From the NCBI GenBank assembly GCA_028023455.1, contig JAQFVV010012497.1:4458286-4522285 (forward strand): DNA of 64,000 nt, read 5' to 3'. A model generated the notes under the pieces. That model was not told the origin of the DNA. It saw only the letters and a program-made list of their open reading frames with translations, and searched no databases. Positions 37,581 through 48,083 of the stretch are shown one piece after another. Position 1 is the first letter of the stretch. Each line of letters starts with the position of its first letter. The position numbers and the translations under genes were made by a program. Source of the stretch: Epiperipatus broadwayi. Taxonomy: Eukaryota > Onychophora > Udeonychophora > Euonychophora > Peripatidae.

Positions 37581-37718
37581 GGTTTAAATTTAGGCAGGTT
37601 TTTTTTTATAATATTATTTAGAAGATATACGAGAGTTTGGTGGTGTTTATATATATAAGAATACTACTATAGAATATAGTAGGTGAAACAGTTGGATTGT
37701 ACAAGCTGACTGTTTCAG
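37581..37718 (+). other. Structured hairpin motif H, copy 3
   Basis: A TTTAAATTTAGGCAGG box at about 37583 is followed 100 bases later by TGAAACAGT (37685-37693) and ACTGTTTCA (37710-37718), a perfect 9-bp stem. The inner TGGATTG/CAAGCTG can pair further with two G-T pairs and one mismatch. It lies about 1 kb after copy 2. Confidence 0.65.
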
Positions 37719-37740
37719 TACATTAATAAGGTAAAAAGAA

Positions 37741-38671
37741 TTGTTTTGTATTGTAGTTTTTTAAAAAAATAATAATATATATACATATTTTAGAACTGTT
37801 ATAATTTTAAAATAAAACAAATCTAATCTATAAATGTTGCATAATTGATTTTATATTGACAGTCATTTAGATCCCCAAGTTTTATTGATAAATAAACAAT
37901 AATAAAATAAGAAGAGCAAAGCCAAAAATAATAATTTTAAATACAAAAATTATATTCTCTATTCAGCAATACAATAGAAGGGTGGTTTTAATGATTTAAA
38001 CATTTTGTTTAAAGCTCAAAAGAAATATGAAACCTTATTAAACCATCATCGTTTTAAATGTTTATTTTGATTCATGTTTAATTGACAATAAAATATTTAA
38101 TTGCTTTTTTTTCTTTAATCTTGTTGCATACTATTTCATGAACTTCTAACTGTATTTACTAAATCATTCTTAGAAACAGATTTATTTTTTGGCTATTAAT
38201 ATTCCCAAAATCAAACTGACTATATTAATTTTGTTTAGTTACTCCAAAATCAATCTAAATCCATAAATCTTAAAGAAATAATTGTAACCAAAAATATTTC
38301 CAAAGTGATTTCTAGTATTTATTTTAAGATTAAGAACATTTAAGATGATGTTATAAATTTTAAAAATCATTTTATAAAATTAAATTTATACTGAATCACA
38401 CTTTCAAAAACATATAAAAAATAAACATTTTACATTATTTTAGTTTTTGTTTAGCTTTTTTTCAATGAATGTAGTAACATTATTACTAAAGATTTTGTTT
38501 TTTTTGAAAAATGAATGAAATTAATTACTTTATTATTTAATATTTTTTATTCTTTGCACTTTTAATCTATAATTCTTATTTTTAATTAGATAATAATTTA
38601 TGATTTTCAAAATAAAAATAAATATAAAAAGATTAATGTCATTTTTAAAATAATATATATAAATATTTTAG
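37741..38671 (+). other. UVSSA intron, AT-rich, nothing seen
   Basis: No exon, repeat or RNA gene is recognised before the acceptor at 38671. Confidence 0.5.
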
Positions 38672-38755
38672 ATGATAGTGAGGATGACTTTGAAGAAGTT
38701 CCCGAAAAAGAAGGTTATGAAGCAACTGTTCCTGCACATTTGCTTTTTGATTGTG
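38672..38755 (+). CDS. UVSSA: UVSSA exon c (TFIIH-binding acidic motif)
   Basis: Acceptor TTTTAG at 38671, donor GTAAAA at 38756, 84 bases, phase 1 in and out. It encodes DDSEDDFEEVPEKEGYE and then an A-T-V-P-A-H-L-L segment. In human UVSSA the equivalent DEDFVEVPEKEGYE motif binds the PH domain of TFIIH p62, with Phe and Val three residues apart as anchors, and its Lys (K414) is the reported ubiquitination site needed for TFIIH transfer. Phe, Val and Lys are all kept here. This is the most diagnostic exon in the window. Confidence 0.95.
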
Positions 38756-39082
38756 GTAAAAATGTCTTATAATTTACTTATATATTTTGAAGAAAATGCT
38801 ATATTTTAAAATAAATTTTCTGACAAAATTTTTTATAGGTAAGCAAAAATTTGTCACAATGCTGAGAAGGTCAATATTTTGCCAGTTGACAGCACTATTA
38901 TAATTTATAATAATTTTCACAACACTATATGCCATGAATATGATATAATAAAATATATTGAAATCATGCTAGGCAGTAATAAAATTAATTATTATTTTAA
39001 AAAACTATCTTTTGTGTATTTTCATTTTATCAGATATTATGTTGGCTTAGAAAAGAAGAAAATTAGTAACAATTGAATAATT
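38756..39082 (+). other. UVSSA intron, start
   Basis: It contains a tempting 31-base pseudo-exon at 38839-38869 that is incompatible with the frame of the next exon. Confidence 0.5.
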
Positions 39083-39830
39083 TTGGATATAAATAAAGCG
39101 TATGATAGAATGGATAGGAATAATGTGAATAAATTTTGAAAACATAGAAAATATTAAAAAACTTTGCAGGAATAACTTTTACAAACAGCCATTAAATAAT
39201 ATAGAATCAGTGGAAGTTAAATGTGCAATTAGGTTCAAATAAAGATATCCATCATTATCTTTATTATTTATTTTGTTTCTAAGAAAATTGGAGATTGATA
39301 TAGAAAGATTGGGGAGAGGAATTGGAATTCTTATAGTTGGAAATTGGGGGAATACATACTATGGTAATTCTTTTTGAGATGATATGGCATTCTTTGAAAG
39401 TAGTGTAAAAAGATTTGTAGCTGTTATTAGCGAAGTATATAAAGATAGGAAGAAGTATGAAAATTAATTTCAGTGAGGAAAAAACTAAGATATTAATAAT
39501 TAATAGAAAGAATAGGACTGCAAATTGGAAAATGGGATATATTTGTCTTGAAGAAGTAGAGGAGTAGGAATTTAAATACTTTCTTAAATAGAAATGTAAA
39601 TGATGCAAAGTTGAAAATTGGAATTGAGACAAAAAAAATTTGACATAATTCTCATATAGTAAATATGATATATGTAGAATAATTTTGAAAAATATAATAT
39701 TACTTGCTTTAACATTTGGAAATGATGAACTTTGTATATTGCCCAGGAGATTTAATATTTATTTAGAATTAAACAAGAAGTAATATGAACTGAGTGGGGA
39801 ATTGTGAACCATAAATGAGACTATTTAAGG
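39083..39830 (+). pseudogene. LINE reverse transcriptase fragment in UVSSA intron, decayed
   Basis: The + strand in shifting frames begins L-D-I-N-K-A-Y-D-R-M-D-R, the RT motif A region. Further on are a P-S-L-S-L-L-F-I-L-F-L-x-x-L-E motif B-like stretch, a degenerate Y-x-D-D-M-A-F catalytic motif (about 39360-39395), then NFSEEKTKILIINRKN-like sequence. Many stops are present. It is a different LINE group from that at 1-962 and lies in the same orientation as the host gene. Confidence 0.7.
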
Positions 39831-41014
39831 AGATTGATAGATTTCTTTTTAAATAAAAATGGTAATGATTAATTTTCAGATTGATTTATCATCTATCTGT
39901 ATTCCAACTCTGCTTTGATCAACTAAAGAGTCATCTAGTAAAAACTGATTTATTTGTACTTAATTAGAGTAAGACCTATTTAAAATGGCCATTACTTCCA
40001 AGATTGGAAAACCATTTTTACAAGTATATATATGAGTATATATATAATATAGAATTGAAAGAAATAAAAAAATTGTAAATGATAATAAATCCAAGTTATC
40101 TTTATAGATATATATTTGATTATAACAACTATAATTGGCTTTATTGTCTTAATAAATATATTTGGTTGTGTGTGTGTAATATTGTAGACAATGACCAATT
40201 CTAGCCATGTCAAATATTAGAAGCTTATACATAAATATGGTTAGAATGAGGATGATGATGGTTTTTTCATCTCCCCATGCTTATCTCGTGGTTCTGCACC
40301 ATTTTAAATGGCATCCAATGTATGGTTTGATGATGATCAAGTTCTGGTGGTCAGTTTTCAAAGTGACCACATTATACCCGAGACAGAAAACTGTTTTTTG
40401 ATGCAGAATTAATTTTAAAAATGTTTTACTGTGAAATAAATGACAAGAGAATAGTTGATGATTAAGTTATAATTTGATCATAAATTATAAAAGTAGTGAT
40501 ATTGATATATATATATTGGTTCATATTTAAAGGAGAATAGAAAATCTAAATATGATTGTTGAAGATTGGATTGAGCTTTTGACTGTTGGAGTTTGTTTGG
40601 CTGTACTTTCGGTACTGATGATGGATGGAGAGTTTTGTCATTGGCTTGAGGATGCAATATTTTCACGTAACTCCATGGAGTGTTCTATCTCAACACTATA
40701 CCAACCCACTTTCAGGTTAGGATAATTTCCAGTTGTGTATCATGGTCAGTTAATGTAGTCTTGTCATTAATCCCAGTCTCAGAGAAAATTAGTAAGATAT
40801 ATGTTTTGAAGTTTTGTATTACTAGCCTCAGGAGCAAGATATAGTTTAAAGTTTGATATTTATCAGCCCCTAAGATTCATAGGAACAAGGTTTTTGCAAA
40901 GATTTTTGTATTATTATTTCTGTTTTGGGTTGTAGGTATCTTATAGGGCTTAAATTGAGATAGATCCTCTGATGTTCATGCTGCATTGCCTCATCAGATG
41001 GAGCTTTTATTCTT
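39831..41014 (+). other. UVSSA intron, no gene recognised
   Basis: AT-rich to 40500. Between 40560 and 41014 the composition is less biased and may hold decayed upstream parts of the gypsy fragment that follows, but no motif was identified. Confidence 0.4.
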
Positions 41015-42381
41015 ACAGAAATTTCATTACAAAGTAAATATTGTATTGGAAAAGAAAACATTATGGCTGATATCCTGATATCCTAAGCTATTACCTAGTT
41101 CAAATATCTCCCCAACACTTAAGCATAAACTATTTGATCCTTTTAGATACATCATTAACTGTAGATGAATCAGTAGAGGATGATTTAAGATGCCTAGATA
41201 AATTATAGAACAATGATCCCCAATATCACGATATTTTTTATATCTCAAGCAACAACTATCTTCACACTACTCATTATATTATAAACTTAAAAGAAGTATA
41301 GCCTTGTTTAAAATTGTTAATTAACATATTATTATACAAAACATTACAAAGAGAATCCATGGAAAATATTAATACCAGCAAGCATCAGGACCAAATTGAT
41401 TATGTATATACGCTGCCTGTGTGGATATTATGGTCTCAGAAAGATAGAGCATATTTTGTGTAAATTGTTTCATTGGCCTAGGATATATGTGCAGATATTA
41501 ACAGTTTTACAAACCTGCACCATCTGCTTAAAGGTTAAACCTGTCAACAAATCCTATACTGAAATGCTTCATCCAATTCTTCCACAGGAACCTAATGAAC
41601 TTTTAATTATAGTAACTATGGACCTCTTTCAACCGTTAGGCAATTCTAATGGTTATGTATGATGTATTCTCTAAATATGTTACAGCATATCTCATCAACA
41701 AAGCAGATGCTAAATCAACTATTAAAATTTTATACTATCAACAAATTCTTTCTGTGGGAAAACCTAAAAACATTTTAACCGATGATGGTACCCCATGGAA
41801 AAAATGGATAGAATAAAATGCAATTAATCATTTATGTATAATCTAAACAATAAGCCCCAATGCCAATTAAATTCTTGTGAGAGAGTTCTGTGTGAATTCA
41901 ATTGAATTTTCAAGACTTATTTGAACACCAAGAACCACCGTAGATGGGTAAAACACATACATATGACTGTTAATTATTTGAATTGGTCCATTTACATGTC
42001 CACTGGCTTCAATTCTCTATGGTTCTATTATAAAAAGCACAGCCCAATTTTAATAAAAGCACCAATGCCTGTTATAGTAGAAAATATAAACGAAGAGGAT
42101 TGGCATAAAAGTTAGAAGCAAAATGAAAACAATGGGTGAATAAAGACAAACCCAAAGCAATAATAATCCTTATCAATTTGATGTTGGAGATCAGATATTG
42201 ATAAGAAAACCTAGGATTATCAAACTACAGATAAGTGAATATAAATTTTTTTTTTAATATGATGGCTTATTTGAAATGATAAATAAACAAGAAAATAATG
42301 CATTTTTATTAGGAGATAAAGATGGGATAAAAGGTGTATATAATGCTAGAAGTCTGAATCCATATCTGGAGAAGAAATAAT
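41015..42381 (+). pseudogene. Ty3/gypsy RNase H end and integrase, decayed, in UVSSA intron
   Basis: The start carries FHYKVNIVLEK then, one frame over, E-N-I-M-A-D-I-L, the end of RNase H. It continues to a damaged zinc domain (GYYGLRKIEHILCKLFHWP ... C-T-I-C, 41425-41535), the first Asp in MDLFQPLGNSNGY, the second in L-T-D-D-G-T-P-W (about 41775) and an N-A-N...V-R-E block. The C-terminus reads YDGLFEMINKQE ... GVYNARSLNP before a stop at about 42380. It shares this C-terminal signature with the other two gypsy elements in the window but is clearly diverged. Several stops make it inactive. Confidence 0.82.
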
Positions 42382-43354
42382 ATAAGGTTATTTTTTGTTG
42401 TTGTTTTTAAGTTCGATAATTTGAAGTAAACAATCTATTATTCATTTCAATTAAACAATTTTTTTTCTCTCTTCTAAGCAAAATGATATGCAAATTTAGT
42501 TTAAAAGAAAAAGAACTGAAATAAGAGTTCAAAAAAAAGAAAAGGAACTTCTTTTAAAATCAAGTTGTTTTTTTTTTTGATCAGATTGGGATATTACTTC
42601 ATTCAAATCCCAGGATTCCCACTATGCTTGCTTTGTGAATAAGAAGAAAGGACCCTACTAATATTTAGCTAGATCTAATCTGGAACACTTTTGAATGATA
42701 CTTTGAATAATTTCAGCTGAAATGAAGAAATAAGCTTATTTAAATGGTAGCTAAAAATTACAAGACTATATATATTATCACTCTAAATGGACTTTTAAAA
42801 TTTGTCAGAAAAGAAGTAAATGACAATTATTTTGTTTGGGTGAGTCTTCTATTTAAGGATTGATTTGTATTTTATTTAATTAATTTAAATTTGTAAACAA
42901 TGCTTATTATTTGAATATTGTTTTGAAAGAAACTTTTTTTTTTTAAAAAAAAAAAGACATTCGCTCAGCTATTATATATACATATTGAATTTGTAATAAT
43001 TTTTCTTTACTTATTAAAATTATTTTTTTAAAAAAAATATTTATTACATATTACATATGTATGCTAAGTTTATGAATTTTATATAAGTTATTAATTTAAG
43101 AGGAAAATATGAAAAAATGGATAATCATGTAAATGCAATGTTTAATATAAATTGCATATGTCTTAAATAACCATGGTTAATGATATAATTATTTCCATTA
43201 CTCTCATTCATTCATACTTAAACTTATATTTGATTACTGAAAACTGGATTTTATGTAGATGGACTTATATATATGGGAGAAAACATTCCTATCAGTTTAA
43301 TGAGTTAGTGATCGATCTCCAAATGAGTCATCTCTGTATAAATTGTAGTTGTAT
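42382..43354 (+). other. UVSSA intron, AT-rich with two T(n)A(n) runs
   Basis: T(n)A(n) palindromes are at 42934-42955 and 43023-43037. No other feature is recognised. Confidence 0.5.
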
Positions 43355-43515
43355 TAAATTAGGTTTAGGACCAAAAGGCCATTCCTTATAATTGTTGTAT
43401 GGAAGGTTTATTCAGTTACGGTTAGGATCAAAATGCTATCCCTTTATAGTTATTATATAAGCAATTATGTTTAGGATTAGGATCTAAAAGACCATTTTTT
43501 TATGATTATTGTGAT
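43355..43515. repeat. Diverged tandem repeat, about 60 bp, three units
   Basis: A TTAGGATC(A/T)AAA-type core followed by a CCATT/CTATC and TTATA-ATT-ATTGT block recurs at about 43361, 43421 and 43477. Confidence 0.6.
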
Positions 43516-44685
43516 AAAAATAGCATTGATCATATAGAACATCTATATGTGTAAGTACTAGGAATTAATGAGTCAAAGAAATATTCATGTGTATGGATTC
43601 TTACTTGTGTAGAAGATAGAGTTTAAGGTATGGTGAATGTGTTATATTATCTATGAATAGATTAATACTATGATGTATAAAGATTAAAGGATTTTGTTAA
43701 AGAAATAAATTGCATATCAATTAAAGATTATGCGATATTGTAAATAAATTACTATTACTTATTCGTTAATTTTATTAAAGAAAATAAAGTGCACATTAAT
43801 TAATAAGTATCCTTGTAAATAAATCATTATTACATGATTGAAAACACCAAACATCACATGATCACCATTTTATTACATGTTTTGCATGTCTACTGTCATT
43901 CACCAGGAGTAACTTATGTTCTCCATGATTTAGCCCAGCATTACAAAAGGATGCTTAAAGCCAGGTGGTGCCCATGTAATTTATGTAAATAAATAAATAG
44001 AGAAAATGTAAAAGTTGTGGAATATTCTAGACTGACCAAGTCCAATAACTGGATTTTGTATCTATCCCAGGATTGTAGGTCACTGTGCATTCTTTTGCTG
44101 TCAGATGCTCATCAGATCTTTGAGAAGTTTTATTAAATGATTTGTTACATGAATTTTTTCTTGTATATGCATATGTACATAAAATAAAAATAAATAATAA
44201 TAAAACTAATGGTGACACATGCATGAACATAATAGAATTGGATAATAAAACAGAGGAAATAAATTAGACAAGTAAAGTCAGGTACTGAGATAGTTAGGTT
44301 TAAAGAAAAGTAAATTAGGGATAGTTATAATAGTAGTAGTATTAGATAAATAGTGAAAAGTTGCATGGAAGGGGAGGTGATGTGAAACTTACTTATAAGA
44401 TATTATTTTAAAAGTTCATATTTATACATTTTGTGGATAAAAATAATTTAATTTCTATAAAATTAAAAGTGATTTATATAAACATATACATTGACAAAAG
44501 CAAAATTCAAGAAGATGGAAAAAGAATGTGATCAGAAAGAAAAAGATCAGCAACCAATAAAAGAAACTCAGAGAATAGAGGAGTCTTCCATGTTTGTTCA
44601 ATTATTGCAAATGTTTAAGTGAATGGAAGAAAGTAGTCAGTAAAGAGAAGAGGAAGAAATGTTTAAATAAATGAATCAACAAAGA
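43516..44685 (+). other. UVSSA intron; includes an old insertion at about 43845-44220
   Basis: About 43848-43870 shares ACATCACATGATCA and its flanks with 11410-11435. About 44030-44115 has less biased sequence and on the - strand contains CTGATGAGCATCTGACAGC, which lacks the rest of a hammerhead core. No gene is seen. Confidence 0.4.
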
Positions 44686-44775
44686 GAAGAGGATAATAAA
44701 AAGAGATGAATAAAGAGAGTGGGGAGGGAGAGAGAGGGAGGGAGGAGGAGAGAGAAAGGGGAGAGAGGGAGAGAA
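44686..44775. repeat. GA-rich simple sequence
   Basis: Irregular GGGAGAGA/GGAGG runs, almost all purine on the + strand. Confidence 0.9.
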
Positions 44776-47234
44776 TCTTTGGTATATAAATATACATATA
44801 ATAGTTAAAAGATCAAAGAAAAAAAATATATTTCTAATAAATTATTAATGATAATAAACTTTGAATAGAGAAATAGTACATTTGGGTATGTGTACAAATA
44901 TTGATAATAGTTATAAGATCAAAACGGGAGAGAAAATATTTCTGTTGTGAATAATAATAAATTTAGGCATGTTTTAGTTTGAATCAATAAAAAAAGTTCT
45001 TAGCAGTAAATTAACTCGGTATTTACGTATATAAATATATAAATAACTTAATATAACAATATCATAGAAGTTATATCCTGCATATTTTGATCCAGAGATA
45101 GATTGGCAGTTGTCTGAATTCAAAATTCTTGGATTATAGTTCTGCTATATCACTTCTTCTGTTCAAAACCATTTAATTATTTATTTATTTATGGAAGCTA
45201 TCAGAAACATATTTGAAGTGTTTTTTTTTTTTTTTTGGATTGATACATCTAAAATCAGTATAACATTGTTCAAATCATTGGCAAAGTTATCTGTAATCCT
45301 GGTATAGTTATTTCTTTAATTTTAGGCAGAATATTTTGTAATTATAATATAATGTTAAGTTTTCTAGTTACATTTTTACATAGTAATTTGTGAAATCATG
45401 ATTTTGTTTAGGTTAACACCTTGTGTAATATAAGAAATTGACTATCATTTCAGAATATATTAAGTATTTCTAGCATAGCATCTTTTCACTTCTAAGAAGC
45501 TATATAGCATGAGTAATGACCAGTATATTTCTAATGCCTTCTACCTGACATTCTATAGACCATGTTTGGAATATCAGAGCTTTAGTTTAAGAAATATATT
45601 AAAATATTTTTTCTATTATCCTAGATTATTGCTTTCCATTGTCACAATCAAAATCCAATATTGTCAATCATATGATCTCTCAATCTTTGAATTTCTGTTG
45701 TCAAATTCTGTTTCACTTCTTATTTTAACTCAATCAGCAAACTTCAAATGAACAACTTAACTGAAAAACATTTTCACCATAGATAAGCTACTTGTTGATT
45801 AAAAACATTGTTTTTCAAAGCTCACCAATCAGTATCTTTCCATTTTGATAGACACTTTTAATCATTGACCCCATTTAACAAATGAATTAATTGTTTATCT
45901 GCTATATAAAATATATTTTTTTGGAGGCAATAATTTTACAAGATATTAATTTTTAATAACTATTTGTAATATGTCTTCAATATAATTTTTTTTTCTTTAT
46001 AAATAATTTGATGCAAATTTTATGATATTCACTATATATTGTAATGATTTAAGCTACATGTTTAATAAGTATGTCATTACTAAACCAAACATTAAACTAT
46101 GCAATAACTTTATATGATAATTCTGTATTTACTTCCCAATTTAATAATCAAAATGATAAATTTCTGATTTAGTAATATTTATGAGCACACATTATAAAAA
46201 CTATGATAGATTGTTTTGTTTTTTATATAGTCATGAAAAACTATAATAGATTGTTTGTTTTTTATATAATCATGAATAATTTTAACAGCAGTCAACCAGA
46301 ACTCTGTTTCTGATTAGAATTTAATAAATACTCTGAATAAGGATCTTAACATGTGAACTACTGAAATAATTCAAAATTGCATATTGTTACTAAAACATAT
46401 ATATGGGATATGTACTCTAAATTTATTTAACATTTAGTTATTTTTAAACCCTTTTTAACCATGATGTAGTAATATTAATACTCCTAATTCAATCTCTTTT
46501 TAATCTTGCTGATCTGTACCTAATTTTAAACTATGTTAGTTATTTACTTATAAATAGTTTTGTGATTTTTTTCCTCACGCTTGCTGATCTAACCGCTTCA
46601 GCTTCACCTATTTATATAGAAAGTAGGTTGAAGTAAAGAAGGTTTCCCCATTTTTCTTCCATAGCATAAGCTTGTGGTTAAACACCTATAGAGGTCCCTA
46701 CTATCGCATTTTACACGCATATGCTCGAGGTTACAGCCTCAGTAAATATTACTCAGTAATCACAGGATATTTAGCTTTTTAATGAAGATATTTTATAAAC
46801 ATACAATAGTAAGGTTTACACCTTCTCTATTAACAAATTGGATGGAAAGTCATTAGGTTTAGAGTATCACATAAAGAAATTCAATTTTGTAACAGAAGAT
46901 GAATAGATATGGAGTTTAGCCCAGAGAATTTAAAGAACTGTTGTATTGGTAACCAAAGAAAAAATTTTAACATAAATAATTTAACACAAAAGCTAATTAA
47001 GATTAGGTTTTTGCTCAATTCAATTATTAGAGGGCATTCCAGGCTTTAGAAACCAGTCTCTTCATTTTACTTTAGTTATAATTTAAAGTTTGATTAGTTT
47101 GTATTTTTTTGACTAACAAATACTGAATATTTGCATATTTTAAAAAATATTGATGTATTGAAAAAAGAAAGCCTTATCTTTGCATTTCTAATGATATTTA
47201 TTCATAGTCAAGAAGTTCTGATAAAAAATACTTA
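44776..47234 (+). other. UVSSA intron; short duplication at 46199-46275
   Basis: A unit of about 45 bases containing ATAGATTGTTT and TTTTTTATATA occurs twice in tandem at 46199-46275. A less AT-rich island lies at about 46575-46745. No gene is seen. Confidence 0.5.
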
Positions 47235-47660
47235 AATGATTTATTGCTTAGAAGCTCATAAAAAGTTTGAGCATCAGAATTTACAGTATGGGTATATTTG
47301 AGCATCAGAATTAACAGTATGGGTTATGATCCACGGTCCTTGAACTTCAAATTTTATCACCGCACTAAACTATATAAAACAATAATTGAATGGTTTATTA
47401 TTTGCGAGTTCTTAAGAACTTTGATTATTGGAAGTTACAAAACTGGACCACATTTCATGAATCTTGAGCTCCAGAGTATGCCATTTTCCCACTACACTAA
47501 ATTATGCATGGTAAAAATAATCAAATAATTTATTGCTTAGAAATTTGTAGGAACTTCAAGCATGGAAGTAATGAATTAACTGAGATCCATAAACCTCAAA
47601 TTTTGGAATCTGTCATTCTTCCACTGCACCAAACAAATTAACATTAAATGAAATAATAAA
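47235..47660. repeat. Diverged tandem satellite, unit about 135 bp, three units
   Basis: Three units start near 47235, 47385 and 47519. Each carries in order a TTTATT(G/A)CTTAGAA-type block, a GAACTTCAA-type block, a CAAATTTT/CATTTTCCC-type block and a C(A/G)CACTAAAC/CACCAAAC-type block. The first unit contains its own 30-bp internal duplication (GAGCATCAGAATT...CAGTATGGGT). The units are strongly diverged. Confidence 0.65.
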
Positions 47661-47935
47661 ACAAGCTATTAAATTTAAAAAATAGTTATCTCAGTTTCAT
47701 TGTATATTTAATATCTACTGCTAATGCTTTTTATGAAACAATAATTTTATAATTGCCTTCGAAAAATAATATTTTTTTTTGTGTATGCATTCATTGTATT
47801 CTAATGAAAAAATATATAGTGCAAAGATTTTAATGTGGCACCAAATGATATTTTATTTATAATTTAAGACACAATTGTAATTAATTAACTTTTTTTAATC
47901 ACTTATTTTACCCCCCTTTCTTTTTTTTAATAAAG
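47661..47935 (+). other. UVSSA intron end
   Basis: AT-rich, with a good polypyrimidine tract (CCCCCCTTTCTTTTTTTT) before the acceptor at 47935. Confidence 0.6.
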
Positions 47936-48083
47936 ATCCATCTACGTCAATAAAAAAATCTAAAATAACCTCTACTTCCTGGAGTTTAAAAAATAGAAGT
48001 GAGGATGCCAGTGATCCAACTACATCAGCTTCAACACTCCGAATTTGGAAAGAAAAATTAAAAAATATTAGAAATGAAATGAG
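47936..48083 (+). CDS. UVSSA: UVSSA exon d (linker)
   Basis: Acceptor AAAG at 47935, donor GTATAT at 48084, 148 bases, phase 1 in and phase 2 out. It encodes a Ser/Thr/Lys-rich linker, then DASDPTTSASTLRIWKEKL, matching the human V-S-D-P-T-S-A-A-A-Q-L-R segment. Joining directly to exon c (G plus AT) gives Asp-Pro and keeps frame. Confidence 0.88.

Larger units (their letters stand above)
31650..37740. mobile_element. Block of different composition in a UVSSA intron, probably degenerate LTR-type insertion(s)
   Basis: Compared with its flanks the block has more CpG and more G+C (for example 31670-31860, 32650-33060, 34930-35230, 35840-36060, 36790-36960). It starts near ATAACGGTCAAAT, resembling the family T start. 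It holds family T copy 4 (34152) and ends with two copies of hairpin motif H. Apart from short unrecognised open frames (32669-33055, 34833-35148), no protein was identified. It may be several nested insertions of one non-autonomous family. Confidence 0.45.

Noticed and set aside
38839-38869. 31-base candidate exon after exon c (TTATAG acceptor, GTCAAT donor)
   Set aside because: It leaves in phase 2 while exon d requires phase 1, and the shifted frame stops within a few codons. Direct joining of c to d works.
44080-44130. Second hammerhead candidate on the - strand (CTGATGAGCATCTGACAGC)
   Set aside because: After the core the expected GAAA is AAAA, stem II has only two pairs, and no stem I partner is evident.
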